This document shows positions 7,618 to 14,767 of a stretch of 26,306 bases of DNA, piece after piece. The position numbers were made by a program, and so were the translations under genes. Numbering within the stretch: position 1 is the first letter of the stretch; each line of letters starts with the position of its first letter. The notes under the pieces are model-generated. The model was not told the DNA's origin. It saw nothing but the letters and a program-made list of their open reading frames with translations, and ran no database searches. The stretch is from MGIIb-O5 sp036154155 (lineage in GTDB: Archaea > Thermoplasmatota > Poseidoniia > Poseidoniales > Thalassarchaeaceae), in contig JAYZLP010000035.1 of NCBI GenBank assembly GCA_036154155.1, positions 1-26,306 on the forward strand, written 5' to 3'.

Positions 7618-8577
7618 ATGGACGTGCTCGTGCTGGCCGGTGGTTTCGGTACTAGACTGCGTCCCTGGACAACAGGGAGGGCGAAGCCACTGCTGCCCGT
7701 TCTAGATATGACATTGCTAGAAAGAGTGGTCGAATGCGTCCCATCTAGTTTGGTCGACAGGGTCGTCGTCGCCGCTGGATATGGAATCGACGAGATGAGG
7801 TCATTTTCTTCTTCGGGAGAAGCGGATTACGAGATTATCCTCTCCATCGAAGAAGACGCCTTGGGGACTGGTGGCGCGGTTGCCAATGCTAGGCCCCTTC
7901 TTTCAGGCAGTGGCCCAGTCCTGGTATTGAATGGCGATCTGGTCTCCAGCGTCGACGTCATGGCTCTTCTCGATCACCACAATAGCAAGTCAGCCTCAGT
8001 GACCCTCTCGTTATGGAGTGTAGATGACCCCAGTAGGTTCGGGGTATGCGACTTGGGCCAAGACGGGATGGTACGGAGGTTCCAGGAGAAGCCAGAGCCG
8101 GGGACCGAGTTCTCCAACCTCATCAATGCAGGATGCTCGATAATCAGCAGGGAGGCCCTCGACTCGCTCCCAGGGGGCTCATACAGCATGGAGAGGGAGG
8201 TATTTCCGGGAATTGCAGAATCAGGTCGTATGGCGGGACTGGAGTTCTCCGGATACTTCGTGGACGCGGGGACGCCCGACTCATTCATTGAGGCAGCACA
8301 AGTATGTATCGAGAATGGAAGATTTTCTAGTGGCTATTCAACTGGGGACTCCTGGTTTGGAAAGGGGGCCACGTCAGAAGGGGATGTTTCGGGATGCTCG
8401 ATTGGTCCAGGAGCAGTAGTTTCCAGTGGCGCGAAACTCACCGACTGCGTCGTTCTCGAAGGCGCTAGAATAGGCAGTGGAGCGGTCCTCCAGAGGTGCC
8501 TGATTGGAGAAGGGGCTTTGATTCCAGATGACTCCAACATGTTTGGCAAGATAATTGGGCATGGGCAATCAGAATAG
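7618..8577 (+). CDS. Sugar-nucleotide pyrophosphorylase (NTP transferase with left-handed beta-helix)
   Basis: A 319-residue sugar-1-phosphate nucleotidyltransferase. The N-terminal Rossmann-like catalytic domain (about 1-235) opens with LAGGFGTRLRPWT (6-18), the NTP-binding signature, followed by K23-PLLPV. LVLNGDLV carries the metal-binding Asp, RFQEKPEPG the sugar-phosphate contact and YFVDAGTPDSF the end of the domain. Residues about 245-315 show hexapeptide periodicity (GCSIGPGAVVSSGAKL, DCVVLEGARIGSGAVL), a left-handed beta-helix as in mannose-1-phosphate guanylyltransferases and glucose-1-phosphate thymidylyl/uridylyltransferases. Such enzymes make NDP-sugars for surface glycans or protein glycosylation. 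The exact nucleotide and sugar cannot be read. The stop lies 37 bp before the preferred tpiA start. Confidence 0.88.
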   Translation: MDVLVLAGGFGTRLRPWTTGRAKPLLPVLDMTLLERVVECVPSSLVDRVVVAAGYGIDEMRSFSSSGEADYEIILSIEEDALGTGGAVANARPLLSGSGPVLVLNGDLVSSVDVMALLDHHNSKSASVTLSLWSVDDPSRFGVCDLGQDGMVRRFQEKPEPGTEFSNLINAGCSIISREALDSLPGGSYSMEREVFPGIAESGRMAGLEFSGYFVDAGTPDSFIEAAQVCIENGRFSSGYSTGDSWFGKGATSEGDVSGCSIGPGAVVSSGAKLTDCVVLEGARIGSGAVLQRCLIGEGALIPDDSNMFGKIIGHGQSE

Positions 8578-8614
8578 TCGGCACGGTCAAAGCATCCGGG
8601 CCTCTCGCACATTC

Positions 8615-9277
8615 GTGAGCGAGACCCTAGTGGTTGTTAACTTCAAGACGTACCAAGAGGCCCAAGGTGCCTCTGCGGTTGCCTTGGCCCGAATCATGGA
8701 GGGAATTGAGACCAATGCAAGGCTGGTTGCCGCAGTCTCTCCTCTTGATTTGGCACAGGTCGTCCAAGCGGCCCCAAATCTGGAAGTCTGGTGTCAACAT
8801 ATCGACCCCATTGGGTTCGGCTCCAATACTGGCTGGATCAATCCCGATACCGCAATTCAGTGGGGGGCCTCGGGCACTCTGATTAACCACGCAGAGCACA
8901 AGGTTAGCCTAGAACACGTTGCGATGTTACTGGATCAGGTCCCTGAGGACTTCGAAGTCTGCGCATGTGCCGCAGATACCGATGAGGCGAGGGCTCTAGC
9001 AGCCTTGGTTCCAACCTATGTCGCAGTCGAGCCGCCCGAGCTGATTGGTGGTAGCGTTTCAGTAACAAGCGCCGATCCAGATGTGGTTTCCAATACAGCT
9101 GATGCAGTTCGCGAAACCAACGAAAGCGTCGGAGTACTTTGTGGGGCTGGGGTGAAGACCGGAGCAGATGTAGAGATGGCGGTGAGACTAGGTACGTCGG
9201 GTGTCCTTCTCGCCAGCGGCGTTACTAAATCGCCGGATCAGGAGGGCTCACTCAGAGACCTGGTGTCCCTTCTCTAG
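8615..9277 (+). CDS. tpiA: Triosephosphate isomerase, archaeal type
   Basis: The enzyme interconverts dihydroxyacetone phosphate and glyceraldehyde-3-phosphate. From this GTG it has 220 residues, the short length typical of archaeal TIMs (bacterial forms are about 250). Visible family motifs are VNFKTYQEA with the substrate-binding Asn/Lys, CQHIDPIGFGSNTGWI, GTLINHAEHK with the catalytic His, AVEPPELIGG with the catalytic Glu, and GAGVKTG plus GVLLASGV for the phosphate-binding loops. The frame is open to ATG 8555, which would overlap the previous gene by 23 bp and add 20 residues (rich in S, R, Q, N) absent from relatives, so GTG 8615 is preferred. The 3' end overlaps the convergent membrane-protein gene by 26 bp. 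Confidence 0.93.
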   Translation: MSETLVVVNFKTYQEAQGASAVALARIMEGIETNARLVAAVSPLDLAQVVQAAPNLEVWCQHIDPIGFGSNTGWINPDTAIQWGASGTLINHAEHKVSLEHVAMLLDQVPEDFEVCACAADTDEARALAALVPTYVAVEPPELIGGSVSVTSADPDVVSNTADAVRETNESVGVLCGAGVKTGADVEMAVRLGTSGVLLASGVTKSPDQEGSLRDLVSLL

Positions 9278-10166
9278 GGTCCCTGAATGTGGTTATCACG
9301 ACAAGCAGTATCAGAGTTAACACTGCTCCCAAGGCCCTATTCCACTCCAGGACAGACGTCAGAAATAAGACGCCAACGTACATGCAAGCAAGAACAGCAA
9401 GCAGAGTCATGTGTATTACTGGAGCGCCATTCAGCCTAGGGTCGATGAAGTCGTAGAAGTAGAAGCCTCCCCTCATGGCGAAGAGGGCTGAGAAGATGAC
9501 ATATGCAGATCCGAATAGGATTGGGAAGGAGATGTGCCCGATCCCCATCGATGTCCCAGTAACTATCAATTCAACTCCAAGCATTATGACGTTTCCATTG
9601 TGCATCATTTGACTGTCCCACAGGAAGTAATGTCCGAACTCGTCTCCCCTCTCATGAGCCTCAGGTATTAGCATGAATGTCACAGTGACAGTGACTAGGA
9701 GGGCGCAAGCGCAAGAAGAAGCAAGTGCCGCCGGACAAATAATGAGTAGGGATTCGGGAACTTCGTACCCGAACACATTCGCCCACGATGCATATGCCGC
9801 TATAGCGAAGTAAGCGCCCATAAGGCCAAAACTCCACATCGTGAATGCCGCCAAACGGTGAGTTCCGAAAAGCCTCCTAGGGCCATAAATCTTGGACTCG
9901 AAGTCAAGTACGTTGTAAGTGAGCCCCTTCTTGCTAGAAACAATGGCATAGAGGGTCGCAATTACAACCAGTGCGGCCCCAGTTCTGAATGAGGCCAGTG
10001 CCACTGTCGGAATTAATGGGGAGTTTGAAATTTCCAGAAGGTCCCGGCTTCCTTCTGCCGAGCCTCCCGAGAATATCCAAAATATCGCCACCACCGACAC
10101 AAGTGCGACGAGTGCCATGGTGGCCCCAGTGCGGTCGGTTTCCGAATACTCCCTGATTCCGACCAT
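9252..10166 (-). CDS. Polytopic membrane protein, possible FAR-17a/AIG1-like family
   Basis: A 304-residue integral membrane protein with about seven or eight hydrophobic helices (roughly 18-33, 53-75, 105-127, 139-167, 190-204, 211-231, 250-270, 277-292). I cannot assign it firmly. Some features recall the FAR-17a/AIG1 family of intramembrane threonine hydrolases that cleave fatty-acid esters of hydroxy fatty acids: LAAFTMWSFGLMGAYF (T109) resembles their LTFWN segment, and SQMMHNGNVIMLGVEL (H189) resembles the conserved His region, followed by HISFPILFGSAYVIFSAL and a YDFIDP-like stretch. If so, T109 and H189 would be catalytic. It has its own promoter-like element 23 bases upstream and converges with tpiA, overlapping by 26 bp. 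Confidence 0.5.
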   Translation of the reverse strand: MVGIREYSETDRTGATMALVALVSVVAIFWIFSGGSAEGSRDLLEISNSPLIPTVALASFRTGAALVVIATLYAIVSSKKGLTYNVLDFESKIYGPRRLFGTHRLAAFTMWSFGLMGAYFAIAAYASWANVFGYEVPESLLIICPAALASSCACALLVTVTVTFMLIPEAHERGDEFGHYFLWDSQMMHNGNVIMLGVELIVTGTSMGIGHISFPILFGSAYVIFSALFAMRGGFYFYDFIDPRLNGAPVIHMTLLAVLACMYVGVLFLTSVLEWNRALGAVLTLILLVVITTFRDPREGTPGL

Positions 10167-10188
10167 ACTAGTTCCAATTACGCACCAA

Positions 10189-10196
10189 CTATCAAT
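10189..10196 (-). promoter_or_regulatory. TATA-like element of the AIG1-like gene
   Basis: On the minus strand this reads ATTGATAG, and its final G lies exactly 23 bases upstream of the ATG at 10166. Four other genes in the window show an ATAG-ending element at the same distance, so this is likely a leaderless promoter. Confidence 0.55.
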
Positions 10197-10230
10197 CCTG
10201 CTACGGATTGATTCAACTCTTGGCTCTTAG

Positions 10231-13200
10231 CTAGCTCCTTCTGGAAACCCTCGCCGCCATCGAGATTGCGACAAGAGCTGTCATGAAGGCAAAGCCAGGA
10301 ACGGATCCGCCTGAGTCACCGGTCGCCTCTGCTATGCATGAGGTCTGACCCTTCTCAGGCTGCGTCTCTCCGGATGGGCAGGGCTGCTGGAAGAAGGCCC
10401 CGGGCTCGGGAACGAAGTGATTTGCTCCCGCGACCACGCAGTAAGTTGCCTGGGCTAGTTGCTGGTAGGTCCCCGCCTCGCAGGGCGTCTGGGAGGAGGA
10501 GCCCTCCCCGTCCACGTAGTGCCCCTTCTCAGCGCTTATGCACTCGGTCTGGCCAGTGGAAGGCTGGTATGTCCCTGCCTCGCACGGATATTGGTTCAGA
10601 GAGCCAATAAGAGAGACGATGTATCCCGCCTCGGCCTCTATGCATTCGGACTCCCCTGTGGAGGGCTGGTAGGTCCCAACCTCACAGTATTCGAAGTCCA
10701 ATGACCCCTCTTCCGACACGAAGGCACCCCCTGTGGCTTCGATGCACGTGGCCCTTCCTGCCTCTGGCTGGTAGGTCCCAGGAGGGCAAATCGTTTGGGA
10801 AGTGGCAGCTGGCCCCTCTGCTGAGTGACCGGCCTCCGCCTCGATGCAGGACGCTTGTCCGGAGTCGGGTTGGTAGTGGCCAGGGACACAATCCCTCTGC
10901 ACCTCGGAACCCATTCCATCTGCGTAGTGCCCCGGGTCCGCCTCCATGCAGGAGGTGGAACCAGATTCCGGTTGGTAGTGCCCCTCTGGGCATTCGGCCT
11001 GCGACTCTGACCCTTCTGCTTCGACGAAACTACCCGGGTCAGCCGAGAGGCAGACTATGGTTCCGAAGTCAGGCTGGTAATGTCCTGCCTCGCATGGAAC
11101 CTCGTCCCCCGTCCCCTCCGCGGGTGCGTGGTGGCCCGGATTGGTGTCCATGCACTCGGTCGCCCCGTTGGAGGGTTGGAATGTGCCAGGTGGACAGGCT
11201 TCCTGTGAATCTGCGCCATCGGTGTCGACGTAGTAACCAGGGTCTGAGTCGATGCATTCACTCTGTCCCTGCGAAGCCTGGAACTGGGGCATCGAGCAAG
11301 GCGTCTGGGAAGTCGCCCCTTCCCCGCTTGCGTAGTGTCCCGGATCCGCTGCCTTGCACTCGTCGAGCCCCAACTCGTCCGAGTAGGTCCCGGGCTCGCA
11401 GAGGATCTGTGCGACAGACCCGTTGCCGGGTGCGTAGTGCCCCGCGAAGGCAAGAGAGCACGATGATGCTGCGAGGTTGGCCGAGTAGGTCCCGGGCGAG
11501 CACTCAGTCTGAGCGGTCGAACCAACGCTATCGACATAGTGCCCGGGGTCCGCTGCGAGGCAATTCGACTGGTTTGCGAGGGGCTGGTAGTATCCAGTCC
11601 CGCACATCATCTGCGCAGTGGCCTCAACGTTTGTCTCGTGCCCCGGGTCCGCTCCAAAGCACGAGGTCTGCGCGGAGTCGGGTTGGTAGTAGCCTGGTTC
11701 GCATGGCTCCTGGGATGTCGCAGTACCGCCTGCGACATAGTGCCCAGGACTGGCCTCATTGCAGGAACCCTGTCCTGCCAGCGGCTGGAACTCGCCAGGT
11801 TGGCACTCCCAGTCTGACTCTGAGTACTCAGGGGAGTAGTGCCCCGGCTCGCTGATGCCGGTGCAGGAGCCGTCAATCACATAGTACCCTGCAGGGCATC
11901 CCCATGGCAGGTCATCGAGCATCCCAAGAGTCCCATCGTTATCGGGGTCCCTGTCGCTCAACATCGCAGTTCCGTCAGTCCCAGCTTCAACCCATATCTC
12001 ACCGGGGTAAGACGTGAATCCATTTCCGCCGTTGCCCAGCCCACCGTAGTTGTCGGAGCCCCAGCAGAAGACGCCACCAGTCGAGTTTATCGCGCAGGTT
12101 GACTGGACCTCTGCATACCATCCTGTTGAGTTCCATCTGGAGTCGTCGCCATACCACGAGCCCCCCGCGGCTATTGCGACAAACTCATGCGCGCCTACTA
12201 CTGGCGTGATGTCCTCGTAGTCCGTCATGTTCCCAAGTCCGAGCTGCCCGTTGCCGTTCATCCCGCCGCACCATGCCTCGAAGTTGTGGAGTATGGCGCA
12301 CCCGTGCTCGGGCCCTTGGCTGAAGGATATCACCGATCGGTTCACGTCCGGCCCCAGGTCGGTATTTATCGTAGGCGTGGAGTTCCACCTTTCCCAATCG
12401 ACTCCGAATCCCCAGTAGGCGACGTTCCCGTCCTCGAGTACTGCTGTGTGCCCGGAGAATCCGGAGTCTATCGCCAATACGCCAGTGCCATTAGGCATCG
12501 GGACGTATATGGGTTCCAGTTGGATCGAGAGGTCAACGAAGGACCCAGCATCGTACCCGTGGCCGAAGTCCCAAGACACCCCCGTCAGTGTGTTGTTGGT
12601 CTTGCCAGTCCACTCTATCCAATGTTGGCCCCCATACGGGCAGGGGTGCATATTGGCCTTCCCCTGCGATGGTAGGCCAGACGCATCGGTTATGTTGAGC
12701 CAGTCGTCATTCATCCAATCAATCAAATCATCCGCGAGGGTTGTCCTGTAGAAGTCTCCCTGCCCCATCGACCCAGCATCGCTCCTCCCCCAGCAGTACA
12801 AGCTGTTGTTGTCGAGAACCGCGCATGAGTTGTCCATCCCGGCGGAGATGGCTGTGGCGCTCCTGTTATCTGGCATTGGGACCATCTGCGGCCTGGTTAT
12901 GCCATTGTTGATGTTGCAGTTGTCTCCCGTTGCGGGAATCTGCCCATATGTCACGCTCAACTTGCACCAGTCGCCATTCCCCACCTGGCCGTATTGGTTC
13001 GCACCCCAGCAAGACACGTCCCCGTCATCGATTATCGCGCAGAAGTGGGCGCTCAGGTCAGACCCCACGACGGTCCTGACTTCGGCGTTTGGATTGCCCG
13101 GGAAGTTGACCTTGGCTGGCAGCTTTCCTTGGGCGTATCTGCATGGGTAGTAACTGTCTCCCGTGTATACGCACACAGGCCTGCCTAGCTGACCGTGCTG

Positions 13201-13626
13201 ACCACCGCCCCAGCAGTACAACTCGTTCGTGTCGGTAATGGCGCAGGCTGCGAATAGCCCCACGGCGACCTCTCTGAAGCTGAGCCCGGACACCCCGATC
13301 ACGTCTACCGGGACTTGGGAGTAGTTACCATCCTCCATCAGGCCATTTCCGAGCTGCCCGGCATCGTTCGCACCCCAGCAAGCTAGTGTCCCGTTGTGCC
13401 TGACCATGCAGGCAGTTCCCCTAGCGTTGGATATCGTGGCGTCAGAGTAGATCGAGCCAGGGGTGAATCCCGGGATATTCGGTTGAGCCTCGTGAGTCAT
13501 CGACTTTTCCGGTAGTTCCTGAAGTTCTCTCGATTCCATGCTCATTTGGCTAATCGAGGCAGTCATTCCTAGCATTAGGCAAACTAGGGCCAGCGCAACG
13601 TATGTTGTAGCATCCGCACGTGTCAT
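10231..13626 (-). CDS. Giant surface protein: RCC1 beta-propeller, Cys-rich 34-residue repeats and PGF-type C-terminal anchor
   Basis: The product has 1131 residues. An N-terminal hydrophobic segment (about 8-25) is a signal or anchor. Residues about 65-545 contain seven RCC1-type repeats built around CAxxxxGxLYCWGxNxxGQLGxG, as expected for a seven-bladed propeller. An acidic Ca2+-loop-like DRDPDNDGT (558-566) links to the second half. Residues 608-1082 are 14 tandem 34-residue units (one has 33), each roughly CxxGTYQPxxGQxxC then PGHYxxxxGxxSQ, plus a half unit. They resemble the GCC2/GCC3 or ephrin-receptor-like Cys-rich repeats. Each unit has two cysteines, suggesting serial disulfides outside the cell. 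The tail has PGF (1110-1112), a hydrophobic stretch and terminal RRS, resembling archaeosortase-processed PGF-CTERM signals. Role unknown; a cell-surface adhesion or binding function is plausible. Confidence 0.85.
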   Translation of the reverse strand: MTRADATTYVALALVCLMLGMTASISQMSMESRELQELPEKSMTHEAQPNIPGFTPGSIYSDATISNARGTACMVRHNGTLACWGANDAGQLGNGLMEDGNYSQVPVDVIGVSGLSFREVAVGLFAACAITDTNELYCWGGGQHGQLGRPVCVYTGDSYYPCRYAQGKLPAKVNFPGNPNAEVRTVVGSDLSAHFCAIIDDGDVSCWGANQYGQVGNGDWCKLSVTYGQIPATGDNCNINNGITRPQMVPMPDNRSATAISAGMDNSCAVLDNNSLYCWGRSDAGSMGQGDFYRTTLADDLIDWMNDDWLNITDASGLPSQGKANMHPCPYGGQHWIEWTGKTNNTLTGVSWDFGHGYDAGSFVDLSIQLEPIYVPMPNGTGVLAIDSGFSGHTAVLEDGNVAYWGFGVDWERWNSTPTINTDLGPDVNRSVISFSQGPEHGCAILHNFEAWCGGMNGNGQLGLGNMTDYEDITPVVGAHEFVAIAAGGSWYGDDSRWNSTGWYAEVQSTCAINSTGGVFCWGSDNYGGLGNGGNGFTSYPGEIWVEAGTDGTAMLSDRDPDNDGTLGMLDDLPWGCPAGYYVIDGSCTGISEPGHYSPEYSESDWECQPGEFQPLAGQGSCNEASPGHYVAGGTATSQEPCEPGYYQPDSAQTSCFGADPGHETNVEATAQMMCGTGYYQPLANQSNCLAADPGHYVDSVGSTAQTECSPGTYSANLAASSCSLAFAGHYAPGNGSVAQILCEPGTYSDELGLDECKAADPGHYASGEGATSQTPCSMPQFQASQGQSECIDSDPGYYVDTDGADSQEACPPGTFQPSNGATECMDTNPGHHAPAEGTGDEVPCEAGHYQPDFGTIVCLSADPGSFVEAEGSESQAECPEGHYQPESGSTSCMEADPGHYADGMGSEVQRDCVPGHYQPDSGQASCIEAEAGHSAEGPAATSQTICPPGTYQPEAGRATCIEATGGAFVSEEGSLDFEYCEVGTYQPSTGESECIEAEAGYIVSLIGSLNQYPCEAGTYQPSTGQTECISAEKGHYVDGEGSSSQTPCEAGTYQQLAQATYCVVAGANHFVPEPGAFFQQPCPSGETQPEKGQTSCIAEATGDSGGSVPGFAFMTALVAISMAARVSRRS
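10336..11805 (-). repeat. Tandem protein-coding repeat array, period about 102 bp
   Basis: The Cys-rich part of the surface protein is encoded by 14 consecutive units of 102 bp (one is 99 bp), plus a partial fifteenth. Adjacent units share the protein pattern but differ at many bases, so the array is not freshly amplified. Units 12 and 13 are the most alike, both beginning with near-identical C-E-x-G-T-Y-Q-P-S-T-G. Such arrays change length readily by recombination and can assemble poorly from short reads. Confidence 0.85.
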
Positions 13627-13648
13627 TGAACCTGCAATGACAACCAGC

Positions 13649-13656
13649 CTATCAAC
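13649..13656 (-). promoter_or_regulatory. TATA-like element of the giant surface-protein gene
   Basis: The minus strand reads GTTGATAG, with the last G exactly 23 bases before the ATG at 13626. This is the same octamer and spacing as upstream of the MFS gene, so transcription should begin at or next to the start codon. Confidence 0.55.
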
Positions 13657-13682
13657 ATCACCACGGCATTAAAGTCGTGGAA

Positions 13683-13790
13683 TCACTGCTTAGCGCGCTT
13701 TCTAGCCGCCTTTCGCCTTCGTAGCTTCTTCTTGCGCCACTTCCAGCGCTGCTGCCCTCGCTTCTTCCATGCGCGAGAACCTCTCTTCAT
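13683..13790 (-). CDS. rpl41e: Ribosomal protein eL41 (35 residues)
   Basis: This tiny gene encodes an extremely basic 35-residue peptide, mostly Arg and Lys with no acidic residue. The core RWKWRKKKLRRRK (about 15-27) closely matches the RWKWRKKRMRRLKRK core of eL41, a single-helix peptide at the ribosomal subunit interface. The N-terminus is about 14 residues longer than most eL41 sequences. Support for the start: a TCATATAG element ends exactly 23 bases upstream of this ATG, the same arrangement as at other genes here. It lies between tRNA-Arg and the surface-protein gene on the same strand, so it sits with translation genes. It is easily missed by gene callers. Confidence 0.8.
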   Translation of the reverse strand: MKRGSRAWKKRGQQRWKWRKKKLRRRKAARKRAKQ

Positions 13791-13812
13791 GCGGGCGGCC
13801 GACCTGCTGCCC

Positions 13813-13820
13813 CTATATGA
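13813..13820 (-). promoter_or_regulatory. TATA box of the eL41 gene
   Basis: The minus strand reads TCATATAG. The G is 23 bases upstream of the ATG at 13790, placing the expected archaeal transcription start at the start codon. Together with the peptide match, this argues that the small gene is real. Confidence 0.65.
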
Positions 13821-13845
13821 GCGATTCGCGAGGGCGGCTCTTTGG

Positions 13846-13922
13846 TGGTGGGCGATACAGGATTCGAACCCGTGTCACCGGCTTAGAAGGCCAGCATGAT
13901 ATCCAGACTACACCAATCGCCC
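13846..13922 (-). tRNA. tRNA-Arg (anticodon UCU), CCA encoded
   Basis: The minus strand folds into a full cloverleaf. The acceptor stem GGGCGAU pairs with AUCGCCC, the anticodon stem is CUGGC/GCCGG with loop CUUCUAA (anticodon UCU, reading AGA/AGG), and the T arm contains GGUUCGAAUCC. The discriminator base is A (13849) and CCA is encoded at 13846-13848. No intron is present. Its own TATA element is not obvious. Confidence 0.95.
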
Positions 13923-14007
13923 GAGTCTCCTGCGCCGGCCGCCCCCTCATGAATACCACACTCGGACGTTTACCTAATCAGCGGTTTCCGAGGAGAAAAA
14001 ACATCCT

Positions 14008-14526
14008 CTATGCCGATTTGAAAGGTCTGGCGCACTTCGGGCACCTGTCCGGCTTCGTCACCCTTCTACGCTCCCATGAGTGCCCGCAGCTCCCGCAGAT
14101 CCACTGCCTCTCCGGAAGGCTCGACAGGACCTCCTCGCGCATGCTCCTGAGAACAGGGGAGTCTTTCAGCTTCGGAGAGGGCGCTACCAGCTTCACGATT
14201 TCCGCGTGGTTGCCATCGTGGTCCAGAAGCCCCGCGGCATGCAGGAGCTCATGTGCTAGAGTGTGCTGGAACAGCTTTTCGTCCCCTTCGAGAATCCTGT
14301 TGATCCCAATGGTCACCGGCCCTGAGGGGACTCCGAGCCGACGCCTCCTGAAAAGCTCGTTGTGATCGCATTCGAACCTGGTTACTCCCAGCCTGCTGTC
14401 TCCCTCCTCAAGCCACTCCAGGGCCAAAGAATCCGTTAGATTCTGCTTGAAAGGTGCCTCCATCCCATCTAGTGCAAGGGAGATCCTTTCAATTAGCCCA
14501 TCTGGGATTTCTGGTCGTCCTGCCAT
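14008..14526 (-). CDS. SprT-like zinc metalloprotein with C-terminal zinc ribbon
   Basis: A 172-residue protein with a zincin-type site AHELLHAAG (HExxH, H92-H96, E93) and a downstream GNH (H107) as the probable third zinc ligand. This is followed by a C-terminal zinc ribbon, C144-G-S-C147 and C162-P-K-C165. The combination of an HExxH core, a third His and a C-terminal CxxC/CxxC ribbon is that of SprT-like proteins, relatives of eukaryotic SPRTN, which degrades DNA-protein crosslinks. Whether this archaeal form does the same is inference. The start at 14526 has a GAGGAG stretch immediately before it, closer than ideal. It is flanked by two tRNA genes. Confidence 0.8.
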   Translation of the reverse strand: MAGRPEIPDGLIERISLALDGMEAPFKQNLTDSLALEWLEEGDSRLGVTRFECDHNELFRRRRLGVPSGPVTIGINRILEGDEKLFQHTLAHELLHAAGLLDHDGNHAEIVKLVAPSPKLKDSPVLRSMREEVLSSLPERQWICGSCGHSWERRRVTKPDRCPKCARPFKSA

Positions 14527-14561
14527 CTCCTCGCCCTATGACGCCCCTGTGACCCATTCTC

Positions 14562-14569
14562 CTTAAATG
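14562..14569 (+). promoter_or_regulatory. Possible TATA element of tRNA-Ala
   Basis: The sequence CTTAAATG is AT-rich in a GC-rich surrounding and ends 26 bases before the mature 5' end of tRNA-Ala, a fitting distance if a short leader is removed by RNase P. It is palindromic enough that it could also serve the divergent SprT-like gene. Confidence 0.4.
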
Positions 14570-14594
14570 GGCCTCGAATGTCGCCTCTCATATT

Positions 14595-14671
14595 GGGCGT
14601 GTGGCGCAGCTTGGAAGCGCGCTTCCTTGGCATGGAAGAGGCCCCGAGTTCAAATCTCGGCACGTCCACCA
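14595..14671 (+). tRNA. tRNA-Ala (anticodon GGC), CCA encoded
   Basis: A full cloverleaf: acceptor GGGCGUG with CACGUCC, including the G3-U70 wobble pair that defines alanine identity; anticodon stem CUUCC/GGAAG with loop UUGGCAU (anticodon GGC, reading GCC/GCU); T arm CCGAG-UUCAAAU-CUCGG. The discriminator is A (14668) and CCA is encoded at 14669-14671. No intron. Confidence 0.95.
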
Positions 14672-14737
14672 TTACCCTGACAAGAAGCCCCAAAAAACAA
14701 CTCAAAACTGCATAAATCGCTATAATGGCTATGGATG

Positions 14738-14745
14738 TTATATAG
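14738..14745 (+). promoter_or_regulatory. TATA box of the opp operon
   Basis: TTATATAG, with its G exactly 23 bases before the oppA ATG at 14768. No Shine-Dalgarno sequence precedes that ATG (the preceding bases are CGCTTGACCT), so a leaderless mRNA is expected. The surrounding 14700-14760 is AT-rich, in contrast to the genes on both sides. Confidence 0.7.
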
Positions 14746-14767
14746 TCTATACATACACGCTTGACCT

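Noticed and set aside
10336..11805. Regular 102-bp periodicity as a possible CRISPR or satellite array
   Set aside because: The units are not near-identical in DNA, there is no repeat-spacer structure, and the period is exactly a 34-residue protein repeat in one open frame.
10701..11855. Long plus-strand open frame (384 codons) opposite the surface-protein gene
   Set aside because: It is an antisense shadow of the 102-bp repeats: Arg, Pro and Ser rich, no domain, and its length follows from the repeated codon pattern on the other strand.
13769..14365. Plus-strand open frame of 198 codons across tRNA-Arg and the SprT-like gene
   Set aside because: It runs antisense through a confident tRNA and a protein with clear HExxH and zinc-ribbon motifs; its translation shows no domain.
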